The translations under genes and the position numbers were made by a program. DNA of 64,000 bases from Gallionella sp. (GTDB lineage: Bacteria > Pseudomonadota > Gammaproteobacteria > Burkholderiales > Gallionellaceae), in contig JAQTZW010000003.1 of NCBI GenBank assembly GCA_028687575.1, positions 62,001-126,000 of the forward strand, read 5' to 3'. Under the pieces are notes generated by a model. It was given only the letters and a program-made list of their open reading frames with translations. It had not been told where the DNA came from and did no database searches. Positions within the stretch are counted from its first letter, which is position 1; each line of letters begins with the position of its first letter. Below are positions 47,093 to 56,292 of the stretch, piece by piece.

Positions 47093-49908
47093 GTGGCCAG
47101 CGTATTTTGCAAATATTGGCCGGTTGCGCTGGCCGGATTCCGGGCGATGTCCTGCGGTGTGCCTTGTGCAATGATTTTCCCGCCGCCGTTGCCACCTTCT
47201 GGACCAAGATCTATCACCCAGTCGGCAGTTTTAATAACATCCAGATTGTGTTCGATGATGACCAGCGTGTTGCCCTGATCGCGTAGTTTATGGATGACTT
47301 TCAGCAGCAGTGCGATGTCCTGAAAATGCAGGCCGGTGGTCGGCTCATCCAGAATGTACAGCGTGCGGCCAGTGTCGCGCTTGGATAGCTCCAGCGACAG
47401 TTTGACGCGCTGCGCCTCGCCCCCCGACAGTGTCGTGGCAGCTTGCCCCAGCGTGATATAGCCCAGGCCCACGTCCAGCAGCGTCTGCAACTTGCGCGCG
47501 ATGACCGGCACGGGCTTGAAGAATTCATGGGCGTGCTCCACCGTCATTTCCAGTATCTGCTGGATATTCCTGCCCTTGTACTGGATATCCAGCGTTTCGC
47601 GGTTGTAGCGCTGACCGTGGCAGACATCGCATGGCACGTATACGTCCGGCAGGAAGTGCATCTCCACCTTGATTGCGCCATCACCCTGGCAGGATTCACA
47701 GCGCCCACCCTTGACGTTGAAGGAGAAGCGCCCCGGCCCATAGCCGCGCTCACGGGAAGAGGGCACGGAGGCGAACAGGTCGCGTATCGGTGTGAAAACA
47801 CCGGTGTAGGTGGCTGGGTTGGAACGCGGCGTGCGGCCTATCGGCGACTGGTCCACATTGATGACCTTGTCGAAGAACTCCAGACCGCTGATGCTGGTAA
47901 ACGGTGCTGGCTCGGCGTTGCTGCGATACAGATGCCGCGCCACGGCGGGATAAAGCGTGTCGTTGATAAGCGTGGACTTGCCCGATCCGGAGACACCTGT
48001 CACGCAGGTGAGCAGGCCGACTGGCAGATTTAGCGTGACTTGCTTCAGGTTGTTGCCGCAGGCATCGGTGATGATCATCATCCGTTGCGGATCCGGAGTG
48101 AGGCGCTGCGCCGGCATCGGGATGTGCCGCCGCCCGGTCAGGTAATCGCCGGTCAGCGAGGCGGGATTCCGGCATATCTCATCCGGCGTGCCTTGTGCCA
48201 CCACGCTGCCACCGTGTTCGCCCGCCCCCGGCCCCATGTCCACCACATAATCGGCATGACGTATCGCATCCTCGTCGTGCTCGACCACGATCACGCTGTT
48301 GCCCATATCACGTAACCGTTGCAGCGTCGCCAGCAAGCGGTCGTTGTCGCGCTGGTGCAGGCCGATGGAAGGTTCGTCCAGCACATACATCACGCCGGTC
48401 AGCCCAGAGCCGATTTGCGACGCCAGACGGATGCGCTGAGCTTCGCCGCCGGACAGCGTTTCGGCGGAACGTTCGAGCGTCAGGTAGTCCAGCCCGACGT
48501 TGTTCAGGAATGTCAGTCGGCTGGCAATTTCTTGCACGATTTTCTCGGCGATGACCTGCTTTTGACCGTTCAACTTCAGCGCCTGAAAAAATTCCAGTGC
48601 CTGCTGTAGTGGCAGCGCATTGAGCTGATACAAGGTCTGGTCGGCAATCCGCACATGGCGCGCCTCCAGCCGCAGACGAGCGCCGGCGCATTCCGGGCAG
48701 GCGCAGCTGTTCAGGTATTTGGACAGTTCCTCGCGCACCGCCGGGGAGTCGCTCTCCTTGTAACGTCGCTCCAGATTGTTGACGATGCCCTCGAAAGCAT
48801 GTTCGCGCAGCGTCAGCTTGCCGCGTTCGTTGAGGTACTGGAAAGCGATCACCTGTTTGCCGCTGCCGTACAGCACGACCTGGCGGATGGCCTCCGGCAG
48901 TTGCAGGAAAGGCTGTTCGATGTCGAAGTCGTAATGCAACGCCAACCCGATCAGCAACTGGTGGTAGAACGGGTTGCGCCGGTCCCAGCCCTTGATCGCG
49001 CCGGCGTTGAGCGACAGTTCCGGTTGGGCGACGATGCGTTCTGGATCGAAGAAGCTGATCACGCCCAGCCCGTCGCACTTGGGGCAGGCGCCCATCGGAT
49101 TGTTGAACGAGAACAGGCGCGGTTCGAGTTCCGGCAGCGAGTAGTTGCAGGCCGGGCAGGCGAATTTGGCCGAGAACAGGTGTTCCTCGCCGCTGTCCAT
49201 CTCCACCGCCAGCGCGCGCCCGTCCGCGTGGCGCAGTGCGGTCTCGAACGATTCAGCCAGCCTTTGCTTGGATTCCGCGCTGACCTTGAGCCTGTCCACC
49301 ACGATCTCGACGGTGTGCTTCTTGTTCTTCTCAAGTTTTGGCAGTGTGTCCATCTCGTACACCGCACCGTTGATGCGCAGCCGCGTGAAACCCTGTGCGC
49401 GCAGTTCATCGAACAGTTCGAGTTGCTCGCCCTTGCGCCCCACTACCAGCGGCGACAGGATCATCAGTTTCGTGCCTTCCGGCAGTGCCAGCACATGGTC
49501 CACCATCTGGCCGACGCTCTGCGCCTGCAACACCAGACCGTGTTCCGGGCAATACGGGTCGCCGGCACGGGCGAATAACAGCCGCAGGTAATCGTGAATC
49601 TCGGTGACGGTACCGACCGTGGAGCGCGGGTTATGGCTGGTCGCCTTCTGCTCGATGGCGATGGCGGGCGACAGGCCTTCGATCAGGTCCACGTCTGGCT
49701 TTTCCATCAGTTGCAGGAATTGCCGCGCGTAGGCCGACAGCGATTCCACATAGCGCCGCTGCCCCTCGGCGTACAGCGTATCGAACGCCAGCGACGACTT
49801 GCCCGAACCGGACAGCCCGGTGATGACCACAAGCTTGTGACGCGGCAGGTCGAGGTTGATGTTCTTCAGATTGTGGGTGCGCGCACCCCGTATTTTGATG
49901 CTTTCCAT
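47089..49908 (-). CDS. uvrA: Excinuclease ABC subunit A
   Basis: The 939-residue damage sensor has two ABC ATPase modules: Walker [21 protein letters not shown] near residue 31 and [19 protein letters not shown] in the second half, with signatures [12 protein letters not shown] and [12 protein letters not shown]. Zinc modules [13 protein letters not shown]...CPKC and [15 protein letters not shown]...CDVC are visible, plus a CACPEC element. The start is the ATG at 49908 ([20 protein letters not shown]). An upstream open stretch to 50136 overlaps the neighbouring gene and is not coding. It is followed by arfB with a 4-base overlap. Confidence 0.97.
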   Translation of the reverse strand: MESIKIRGARTHNLKNINLDLPRHKLVVITGLSGSGKSSLAFDTLYAEGQRRYVESLSAYARQFLQLMEKPDVDLIEGLSPAIAIEQKATSHNPRSTVGTVTEIHDYLRLLFARAGDPYCPEHGLVLQAQSVGQMVDHVLALPEGTKLMILSPLVVGRKGEQLELFDELRAQGFTRLRINGAVYEMDTLPKLEKNKKHTVEIVVDRLKVSAESKQRLAESFETALRHADGRALAVEMDSGEEHLFSAKFACPACNYSLPELEPRLFSFNNPMGACPKCDGLGVISFFDPERIVAQPELSLNAGAIKGWDRRNPFYHQLLIGLALHYDFDIEQPFLQLPEAIRQVVLYGSGKQVIAFQYLNERGKLTLREHAFEGIVNNLERRYKESDSPAVREELSKYLNSCACPECAGARLRLEARHVRIADQTLYQLNALPLQQALEFFQALKLNGQKQVIAEKIVQEIASRLTFLNNVGLDYLTLERSAETLSGGEAQRIRLASQIGSGLTGVMYVLDEPSIGLHQRDNDRLLATLQRLRDMGNSVIVVEHDEDAIRHADYVVDMGPGAGEHGGSVVAQGTPDEICRNPASLTGDYLTGRRHIPMPAQRLTPDPQRMMIITDACGNNLKQVTLNLPVGLLTCVTGVSGSGKSTLINDTLYPAVARHLYRSNAEPAPFTSISGLEFFDKVINVDQSPIGRTPRSNPATYTGVFTPIRDLFASVPSSRERGYGPGRFSFNVKGGRCESCQGDGAIKVEMHFLPDVYVPCDVCHGQRYNRETLDIQYKGRNIQQILEMTVEHAHEFFKPVPVIARKLQTLLDVGLGYITLGQAATTLSGGEAQRVKLSLELSKRDTGRTLYILDEPTTGLHFQDIALLLKVIHKLRDQGNTLVIIEHNLDVIKTADWVIDLGPEGGNGGGKIIAQGTPQDIARNPASATGQYLQNTLAT

Positions 49909-49967
49909 GACGACTCCGGGGTGCAGGAAGGGCGGCGATATACGCGATTCGCCGCCCGATTTTCGGG

Positions 49968-50666
49968 CTAGGCCAGCCCGACGTAGACGTTTTGCACGTC
50001 GTCGTCGGAGTCTATCGCTTCCAGGAAGGCTTCGACTTCTTCGCGTTCGGCATCTGTCAGCGTCACCGGGTTCTTGGCGCGGTAACCCAGTTGGGCGGAT
50101 TGCACCGTGAAGCCGAAATCGGGCAGCGCGCGGCATACCGCGTCGAGGTCGGTCACTTCGGTCAGGAATAGCGTCGCGCCCTCGTCAGCCGGCTCGAAAT
50201 CCTGCGCGCCGGCTTCGATGGCGGCCAGTTCTGCGTCCGCATCGGGGCGGGCGGGGGCGGCTTCTATCATGCCCAGGTGGTCGAAATCCCACGATACCGA
50301 GCCTGACGCACCCAGTTGTCCCTTGCGGAACAGTACGCGGATGTTGGGGTAGGTGCGGTTGACGTTGTCGGTCAGGCACTCGACGATCAGCGGCACGCGA
50401 TGCGGCGCGAAACCTTCGTAGATCAGCCGTTCCAGCGCCGCGCCGTCGTCCAGCAATCCCGCGCCCTTCTTGATGGCGCGCTCCAGCGTTTCCTTGGGCA
50501 TGGAGACTTTCTTGGCCTGTTCGACCACCAGACGCAACCTTGAATTGGAATCGGGATCGGCACCGCCACGGGCGGCGACCATGATCTCCTTGGACAGTTT
50601 GCCGAAGATCTTACCTTTGGCGTTGGCGGCGATTTCCTTGTGTCTGGCTTTCCATTGGGCACCCAT
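49968..50666 (-). CDS. YebC/PmpR family regulatory protein
   Basis: The 232-residue cytoplasmic protein is of the YebC/TACO1 family, once considered a transcriptional regulator and now also linked to translation of difficult peptide stretches. It starts [20 protein letters not shown], where the family consensus begins MAGHSKW, and includes [20 protein letters not shown] and [18 protein letters not shown]. This N-terminus fits the second subfamily (MGxQWKxxxK). The uvrA start lies 60 bases downstream, so co-transcription is possible. Confidence 0.9.
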   Translation of the reverse strand: MGAQWKARHKEIAANAKGKIFGKLSKEIMVAARGGADPDSNSRLRLVVEQAKKVSMPKETLERAIKKGAGLLDDGAALERLIYEGFAPHRVPLIVECLTDNVNRTYPNIRVLFRKGQLGASGSVSWDFDHLGMIEAAPARPDADAELAAIEAGAQDFEPADEGATLFLTEVTDLDAVCRALPDFGFTVQSAQLGYRAKNPVTLTDAEREEVEAFLEAIDSDDDVQNVYVGLA

Positions 50667-50787
50667 GGTGGTTCTCTTTCGCTGATATTGAGGTAGAAAT
50701 GAGCGCGCATTTTACCTGAACCGCCTGACATGGGGCGCGCTGGCAAACAACGACATACTCTGACGGATGGATAAAACTGCTGTAATT

Positions 50788-50818
50788 TTGTTCGGCAGGT
50801 GCGGTGAACTGCTAAAAT
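50788..50818 (+). promoter_or_regulatory. Candidate promoter of the MFS gene
   Basis: TTGTTC (50788-50793) and TAAAAT (50813-50818) are separated by 19 bases, longer than optimal, in the 184-base gap between divergent genes. Confidence 0.4.
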
Positions 50819-50851
50819 ATCCTACTTTTTCATTTCGGTACCAAGTCATCC

Positions 50852-52243
50852 ATGCAAGCTGAAACCAATAACATGAATGCGGCGGAACGCCGCGCCAGCC
50901 TCGGATTGGCAGGCATCTACGGCCTGCGCATGCTGGGCCTGTTCATCATTCTGCCGGTGTTCGCGCTGTACGCGCAGCACTTGCCCGGCGGTGAAAGTCA
51001 TCTGCTGATGGGGGTTGCACTGGGCGCGTATGGCCTGACGCAGGCCATTTTGCAGATACCGGCGGGCTGGATGTCCGACCGCTTTGGCCGCAAGCCCATC
51101 ATCTATGTCAGTCTGATTTTGTTCGCGTTGGGCAGCTTCGTCGCCGCTTCCGCCGACAACATCTACTGGGTCATCATCGGGCGCGTGATCCAGGGCGCGG
51201 GCGCGCTGAACGCGGCGGTGATGGCGCTGACCGCCGACCTGACCCGCGAGGAAGTACGCACCAAGGCGATGGCGATGATAGGCATCACTATTGGCATCAC
51301 TTTCTCGATTTCCATGGTGCTGTCGCCCCTGCTGGACAGCCTGATCGGCGTGCCGGGGCTGTTCGCGCTGACTGGGGTGTTGTCGCTGCTGGCGATAGGC
51401 GTGGTGAAGTTCATGATTCCCAATCCGGCGATAACGCGCTTCCATAGTGACACCGAGGCAACCGGCAAGAAGTTCGCCGAGGTGCTGAAGAACGGTGAAT
51501 TGCTGCGTCTTGATTTCGGTATCTTTTCCTTGCACGCCATCCTGATGTCGGTATTCATGCAAGTGCCGTTCGTGCTGGAACGCGACGGCCTGCCGCTGGC
51601 GCAGCACTGGCACATCTACCTGCCGGTGATGTTGCTGGCGTTCGGGCTGATGGTGCCGCCCATCATCATCGCCGAGACCAAAGGCAAGATGAAACAGATA
51701 TTCATGGCCTCAGTTGCGCTGGCGATGCTGGCACAGGCGCTGCTGATGTTCGCGCAGAACAGCATCTGGGGCGTGGCGGCGGCGCTGCTGGTGTTCTTTA
51801 CCGCGTTCAACGTGCTGGAAGCGACGCTGCCCTCGATGATCTCCAAGATTGCCCCGCTGGCCGCCAAGGGCACGGCGATGGGGGTATATAGCAGCGTACA
51901 GTTCCTGGGCGCATTCTTCGGCGCGGCGATGGGCGGTGCGCTGATGCAGTATGTCGGTGGCAATGCGGTGTTCGTGTTCGCCATCGTGCTGTTGCTGGCG
52001 TGGCTGGTGGTGACTTCCGGAATGCAGCCGCCGGCGTCGGTGCGCACCCGCATGTATCATCTGGGCGAGATCACTGAGGCCGACGGGCAGCGCTTGCAGC
52101 AACAGTTCCTGCAATTGCAGGGGGTGCGCGAAGCGATGGTGGTGGCCGCCGAAGGCATGGCCTGCCTGAAGGTCGAGATGCAGGGTTTTGATGAAGCCGC
52201 CGCCGAGCGGTTGGTCGAGGGAACTGAAAACCAGTCAGCCTGA
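50852..52243 (+). CDS. MFS transporter, YajR-like with C-terminal domain
   Basis: The 463-residue protein has twelve hydrophobic segments in residues 15-400. Loop 2-3 carries the MFS motif A-like GWMSDRFGRKPIIYVSLILF, and GRVIQGAGALNAAVMALTAD is in TM4. About 65 residues after the last helix (YHLGEITEADGQRLQQQFLQ; REAMVVAAEGMACLKVEM) look like the ferredoxin-fold YAM domain of YajR proton-driven exporters. The substrate is not known. It is divergent from the YebC-family gene. Confidence 0.87.
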   Translation: MQAETNNMNAAERRASLGLAGIYGLRMLGLFIILPVFALYAQHLPGGESHLLMGVALGAYGLTQAILQIPAGWMSDRFGRKPIIYVSLILFALGSFVAASADNIYWVIIGRVIQGAGALNAAVMALTADLTREEVRTKAMAMIGITIGITFSISMVLSPLLDSLIGVPGLFALTGVLSLLAIGVVKFMIPNPAITRFHSDTEATGKKFAEVLKNGELLRLDFGIFSLHAILMSVFMQVPFVLERDGLPLAQHWHIYLPVMLLAFGLMVPPIIIAETKGKMKQIFMASVALAMLAQALLMFAQNSIWGVAAALLVFFTAFNVLEATLPSMISKIAPLAAKGTAMGVYSSVQFLGAFFGAAMGGALMQYVGGNAVFVFAIVLLLAWLVVTSGMQPPASVRTRMYHLGEITEADGQRLQQQFLQLQGVREAMVVAAEGMACLKVEMQGFDEAAAERLVEGTENQSA

Positions 52244-52301
52244 CTGTTCCCGCGAGGGCGTGCGGCTGGCAGCCATTTATATTGAGTGATTGGGGAGGGG
52301 C

Positions 52302-53717
52302 ATGCGTCGTACCTTCATTTTGCTGGGTGTGCTGGTCGTCCTGCCGCTGCTGGCGCTGGGCGGTTCCTACTGGGGCTATATGGAGGCAGGCCGCAGCCCC
52401 GGCGAGCTGATGGACTATCTGGAGCGCCGCCTGCTGGGCCACCCCAAGCTTGAAAGCATTGCCCTGCCGGTGCTGGATGTGTTCCACCGCAAGCTCGATG
52501 CTCCCTCGCGTATAGAAAGATTCTCCCAGCCGTTTGTCATCCCCCCCCTGCCCGAATTGCCGCTGGCTGACGAAACCACCGTACCGCTGCTGTCGGTTGT
52601 CCCGCAAGCTGCCGGCAGCGACGCGGGGGCGACAGCCGGGCGCGTATTGCGGGTAGGCCCTGCCGAGCAGATCACCTCCATCCATGACGCGGCTGTTCTG
52701 GCGCACGATGGCGACACGGTGGAGATACTGTCGGGCACATATCGTCGCGATGTCGCCATCTGGCCGCAGAAAAATCTGACGATACGCGGCGTGGGCGGCA
52801 GGGTGCGCCTGATTGCCGATGGATACAGCGCCGAATCCAAGGCCATCTGGGTGATCCGCGACGGCACGTTCGTGGTCGAGAACATCGAATTCATCGGCGC
52901 CAAAGTGCGCGACCGCAACGGTGCGGGCATCCGCTTCGAAAAAGGCAGTCTGACCTTGCGCAACTGCCTGTTCTACGGCAACCAGAACGGCCTCTTGGCC
53001 ACCGGCGGCGACAGCGAGCTGACCATAGAGAACAGCGAATTCGGCTACAACGGGGCGGGCGATGGCCTAAGCCACAACCTGTATGTCGGGCCGCTGAAAT
53101 CCTTGCAAGTGACCGGCAGCTATTTCCACCATGCCAATGTCGGACACCTGCTGAAGAGTCGCGCCGCCTACAACTTCATTGCCTACAACCGGCTGACCGA
53201 CGAGGCGGGTGGACGCGCCAGCTACGAGCTGGAATTCCCCAACGGCGGGTTGGCCTTCGTTATCGGCAACATCATTCAGCAGAGCAATTACGCCGAGAAC
53301 TCCATCCTGCTGTCGTTCGGCGCGGAGCATTACACCTGGCCCAACAACCGGCTGTTCGTCGCCAGCAACACCCTGGTCAACGACGTGCCCTACGGCGGCT
53401 CGTTCCTGCGCGTCTATCCGGGCGCCAAACACGTCGTGGCCGCCAACAACCTGCTGGCTGGCGCGGGCAAATTCCACGTATCTGCCACCTTCAACGATGC
53501 CAACAATGTCAAGGTGGGACCGGAAGTGTTCCACGACGCGCTGCGGCTCGACTACCGCCTGGCCGCCGTCGCACCGGGACTGGCCTTCCAGCCGCCGCCC
53601 GCGCTGAGCGAAGGCGTCAACCTGACTCCCTGGCAGGAATATGTCCACCCCCGCCAACTCAAACTCATCAGCGGTACCCCCGCACTGGCCGGCGCGTTGC
53701 AGACGCTGGCGCGGTGA
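52302..53717 (+). CDS. Membrane-anchored right-handed beta-helix protein
   Basis: The 471-residue protein begins with MRRTFILLGVLVVLPLLALG, a signal anchor or uncleaved signal peptide, so most of the chain is outside the cytoplasm. Residues of about 115-400 show parallel-beta-helix (PbH1) rungs such as NLTIRGVGGRVRLIADGYSA, GAGIRFEKGSLTLRNCLFYG and NQNGLLATGGDSELTIENSE. The fold is shared with polysaccharide lyases and epimerases, but I see no diagnostic catalytic motif. The ATG at 52302 follows GGGGAGGGG. The nearby exopolysaccharide locus hints at a carbohydrate role, which is only an inference. Confidence 0.75.
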   Translation: MRRTFILLGVLVVLPLLALGGSYWGYMEAGRSPGELMDYLERRLLGHPKLESIALPVLDVFHRKLDAPSRIERFSQPFVIPPLPELPLADETTVPLLSVVPQAAGSDAGATAGRVLRVGPAEQITSIHDAAVLAHDGDTVEILSGTYRRDVAIWPQKNLTIRGVGGRVRLIADGYSAESKAIWVIRDGTFVVENIEFIGAKVRDRNGAGIRFEKGSLTLRNCLFYGNQNGLLATGGDSELTIENSEFGYNGAGDGLSHNLYVGPLKSLQVTGSYFHHANVGHLLKSRAAYNFIAYNRLTDEAGGRASYELEFPNGGLAFVIGNIIQQSNYAENSILLSFGAEHYTWPNNRLFVASNTLVNDVPYGGSFLRVYPGAKHVVAANNLLAGAGKFHVSATFNDANNVKVGPEVFHDALRLDYRLAAVAPGLAFQPPPALSEGVNLTPWQEYVHPRQLKLISGTPALAGALQTLAR

Positions 53718-54142
53718 GGGGGGAGAGTTCAAAGTTTGTAGGGTGGGAAACGCGCAGCGTTGCCCACGCCGGCAAGGCCGATCAGGCTTCACGAAAACCG
53801 CCGGTGGTTGACCGGCAGCAAGTTACTTTTCTCGTCTTGCCGAGAAAAGTAACCCAAAGAGGTCGCCCCCGGTTTTCCGCCGCCTGCGGCGGTTCCCTGC
53901 GTGGCTCGGCTGGTCAGGCGGCTGCGGAACTCGCGCTGCGCGCTCAGACATAACCAGCGACTTGGCTGGCGTTGTTTGCCAGCTTAGTCGAATGGCTAGA
54001 AGTTTCATCAGTCCTCGCCGACACCCCCTGACCCGCCTGCGCTACTCGGCGGCGCACAGGGGAAAAGCGAGGTTCAACGTGTGGCGTGTTGTGGACGGGC
54101 TCTTGTGCGCTGCCGAAGCATACGTAGGGTGTCCTACGCGGG
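53718..54142. repeat. Gene-free stretch of dispersed repeats and palindromes
   Basis: This 425-base stretch has no convincing gene. A near-perfect hairpin (GTGGGAAACGC 53743-53753 with GCGTTGCCCAC 53757-53767) and a perfect 13-bp inverted repeat (53822-53834 with 53841-53853, six-base loop) are followed by a GC-rich tract. Its short reading frames resemble the spurious products of an intergenic repeat that I recall from many Proteobacteria. A second GTAGGGTG word near 54125 echoes the one at 53739. Copy number in this genome is unknown. Confidence 0.5.
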
Positions 54143-54457
54143 CTATTTTGTGCAAATTTCATATGCAGGCAATCCATCTTTTAGCCAATAGTACTCAGTG
54201 CAGTTCGGTTTACCAGTAGCGTCTCTCTTGCCAACATCAAGGGCATCAAGCGCCTCGGTAATAGATACAACTCCAGAGCGATTTCGATCAATTACCTGTA
54301 GAGGCAGAGGTGAAGAAAAAAGCGCGATGCCATATAAGAGTGAGCATATTGCCAAAACACCAAAACCAATAAATATCCTTTTAATACCCATGGTTGGCGT
54401 GGGTTCTAGCGTGGGAGTGGCGAAAAATAGCTTGGTAGGATTAGGAATCTTTAGCAT
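54143..54457 (-). CDS. Small membrane-anchored EF-hand-like protein
   Basis: The 104-residue product has a hydrophobic segment (IKRIFIGFGVLAICSLLYGI, about residues 25-44) and then one 12-residue EF-hand-type loop, DRNRSGVVSITE, at about residues 57-68, with ligands at positions 1, 3, 5, 9 and 12. Two C-terminal cysteines (PNCTEYYW, EICTK) could form a disulfide outside the cytoplasm. The start at 54457 overlaps the upstream gene by 17 bases; an internal Met at residue 23 is an alternative. The DNA is visibly more AT-rich than its surroundings. Function is unknown. Confidence 0.6.
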   Translation of the reverse strand: MLKIPNPTKLFFATPTLEPTPTMGIKRIFIGFGVLAICSLLYGIALFSSPLPLQVIDRNRSGVVSITEALDALDVGKRDATGKPNCTEYYWLKDGLPAYEICTK

Positions 54458-54734
54458 GACGCCAACTAATTACAATTATGTAGGTTCCGAACACTCCAAC
54501 GAGAATCGCCTTTGTAATCACACCACCTAAAAACCAATCACCTTCGGATACTGCAGGGATGCTGAGAAAAATTGACATACTTTTCGCTTCGAGAGCTAGG
54601 CCAATGAAAATGCCGAAGCCGGCAGAAATAAGCGTTACCACCTTGTTTGGGATAGAAAAGCCGCCGTACTTTCTTGCCGCCTGAAATAATACGAACAGCG
54701 CGTAGATGCTGCCAATAAATGCGATTAGCTCCAT
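54441..54734 (-). CDS. Small multi-pass membrane protein
   Basis: The 97-residue protein has three predicted transmembrane segments (LIAFIGSIYALFVLFQAA; VVTLISAGFGIFIGLAL; VITKAILVGVFGTYIIVIS) and no family I recognise. It overlaps the EF-hand-like gene by 17 bases, so the two form a coupled pair. AGGAAG lies close before the ATG on the reverse strand. The AT-rich sequence suggests transfer from elsewhere. Confidence 0.6.
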   Translation of the reverse strand: MELIAFIGSIYALFVLFQAARKYGGFSIPNKVVTLISAGFGIFIGLALEAKSMSIFLSIPAVSEGDWFLGGVITKAILVGVFGTYIIVISWRHAKDS

Positions 54735-54956
54735 ACACTACTTCCTAATGTTACAAGGTCACGGGCTTGATGCGAAAAATAGGGGATAGACCATGCTTTT
54801 TCCCAAAAAAATAGCAGAAATCCAAGAATTGCTCCTTGCTTCCTCTTAACTTTCCATCGCTCGGATTTTGGAGCCCGATTAAACGCGATTATTTGTTGCG
54901 CGGCAAGCCGATTTCGGGGCTGGGCGGGGAGGCCGAGGTTCGTACCTTGCCCCGGC
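54735..54956. other. Intergenic region, no gene seen
   Basis: This 222-base stretch between the small membrane-gene pair and brnA starts AT-rich and turns GC-rich. A reverse-strand open frame across it is in the wrong frame of brnA and has no family character. Confidence 0.4.
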
Positions 54957-55232
54957 TTAAGCCGCCTTATGGTGCGCGACATACTCGCGCAGCACTTCGT
55001 CCATGCGGGTTTGCCAACCGGCTCCGGTTGAGCGGAAGTAGGCAAGCACTTCGGGGCTGTAGCGCACTGCCACCTGTTCCTTGGTGGGTTGCTTGTTCGG
55101 CCCGCGAGTGCGGCGGGCCGCAACGGTTTGGCGTAGCTCTTCTGCCGAACGGGTGACAAACCCTTGATTCCAGTCGTCCGGCAGGGTGGCCGGTGCATCA
55201 TCTACAGTAACGTCCCCACGCTTCGCGTTCAT
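54957..55232 (-). CDS. brnA: BrnA-type antitoxin
   Basis: The 91-residue protein begins MNAKRGDVTVDDAPATLPDD and ends with the ribbon-helix-helix region VAVRYSPEVLAYFRSTGAGW followed by QTRMDEVLREYVAHHK, typical of BrnA/COG3514 antitoxins. BrnA neutralises the BrnT ribonuclease and represses the operon. The start at 55232 lies inside the end of the brnT frame (35-base overlap). The antitoxin looks intact although its toxin gene is interrupted. Confidence 0.85.
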   Translation of the reverse strand: MNAKRGDVTVDDAPATLPDDWNQGFVTRSAEELRQTVAARRTRGPNKQPTKEQVAVRYSPEVLAYFRSTGAGWQTRMDEVLREYVAHHKAA

Positions 55233-55470
55233 GTTTTTCCGCCTTTCGTGCCGATATGATGTGAGGCCATTCGTCGTCGCCCGGCGTCCAGACGACGAAC
55301 AGCATTTCTCCCGCGTGCCAGCCAACGCTCTGGAAGCGTAATTCGCCATAAGCCTAGCGCGCATCCTCGCGGGTCAGCAAGACACCTTCAAAGAAATCTG
55401 ACAGGCTGGCCAAGTCTATGCCGTGCCTGGCAATGTTGGTTTTACGCTTGGTTTCGTGGAAGGTTATCAC
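55198..55470 (-). pseudogene. brnT: BrnT-type toxin gene with internal amber codon
   Basis: From the GTG at 55470 the frame reads VITFHETKRKTNIARHGIDL, then LTREDAR, stops at a TAG (55354-55356, codon 39), and continues as AYGELRFQSVGW, MLFVVWTPGDDEWPH and IISARKAEKHER to a TGA at 55198. The two halves together match the BrnT toxin family (about 90 residues) with the conserved YGE..R...VG and IISARKA motifs. A single base change would explain the stop. The gene lies directly before and overlaps brnA, the normal toxin-antitoxin order. Confidence 0.8.
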
Positions 55471-55476
55471 GTTCAA

Positions 55477-55505
55477 ATCGTAGATGCGTTATGTTGTAAA
55501 GTCAA
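55477..55505 (-). promoter_or_regulatory. brnTA promoter
   Basis: On the reverse strand TTGACT (55505-55500), a 17-base spacer and TACGAT (55482-55477) place transcription start near 55470, at the GTG of brnT. Confidence 0.55.
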
Positions 55506-55523
55506 GGCGAAATGCAGGTCTGT

Positions 55524-56279
55524 TCATATTCCCAGCCGGATGCGGTACCAGAGCAGGCCCAGCCATTCGTAGAGGGCGTAGTTGGAGCGGCGCAGGCCTT
55601 CGACGCCTGGGACGAGGCAGGTCGGCTCCAGCGGGGTCAGGGTGTAGAACATGGTCGGGGCGGCGATGGCGTCCATGTCTTGTTGGCGGAACGCCAGCAT
55701 CGCGCGCGGCATGTGCATGGCGTCGGTCACCAGCAGGATGCGGCGGATGCCGGCCTGCTTGAGGATGGCGGCGGAGAACTCGGCGTTCTGGGCGGTGTTG
55801 GCGGAGCGGTCTTCCTGCCATTTCACCGGGGTGGCGAAGTCGTGTTCGAGCGCGTCGGCCATGCCGGCGGATAGCGGCCTCAAGTGTTCCTCAGCATCGG
55901 CCATTCCGCCCGACACCAGCACCGACAGGCCGGTCTCGTGCTGCAATTTGGCCGCATAGCGCAGCCGCGCCAGCGCCACGCTGTCGGGGATGTCCTGATT
56001 GTCGTATTCCGGGCTGTGTTTCATCCGTCCGGCGGCCAGCACGACGATGGCCTGCGCTTCACGGCGGTCTGCCGCCGCCAGCGGGCGGGTCATGGTTTCC
56101 AGCGGGTGGGCCAGCAGCCACGCGCCGAACTGGGTCGAGAGCAGCAGCAACAGCAGCAGCGAGCCGGCGCACAGCAGTCGCCCGGCGCGGTGTTTGCGCA
56201 GCAGCCAACCCAATACCGCCAGCAGGATGAGGCTCAGCGGCGGCAGCAGCAGGATGCGGATGACTGCAACAAGGTTCAT
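55524..56279 (-). CDS. YdcF/ElyC-like DUF218 protein
   Basis: The 251-residue protein has two N-terminal transmembrane segments (residues 5-25 and 33-55) and a DUF218 domain (AQAIVVLAAGRMKHSPEYDN; TGLSVLVSGGMADAEEHL; ILLVTDAMHMPRAMLAFRQQ). ElyC and SanA relatives affect envelope polysaccharide or lipid-carrier metabolism; the biochemical function is not settled. It follows the amidotransferase gene by 13 bases and is the last gene of the reverse-strand polysaccharide locus. Confidence 0.85.
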   Translation of the reverse strand: MNLVAVIRILLLPPLSLILLAVLGWLLRKHRAGRLLCAGSLLLLLLLSTQFGAWLLAHPLETMTRPLAAADRREAQAIVVLAAGRMKHSPEYDNQDIPDSVALARLRYAAKLQHETGLSVLVSGGMADAEEHLRPLSAGMADALEHDFATPVKWQEDRSANTAQNAEFSAAILKQAGIRRILLVTDAMHMPRAMLAFRQQDMDAIAAPTMFYTLTPLEPTCLVPGVEGLRRSNYALYEWLGLLWYRIRLGI

Positions 56280-56292
56280 GGTCGGCTCGGTG

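Noticed and set aside
48655..49578. 307-codon forward frame opposite uvrA
   Set aside because: It is antisense to the uvrA zinc and ATPase region; the composition is that of GC-rich third-position bias.
53714..53953. 79-codon forward frame as a gene
   Set aside because: It crosses the palindromic repeat and resembles spurious translations of intergenic repeats.
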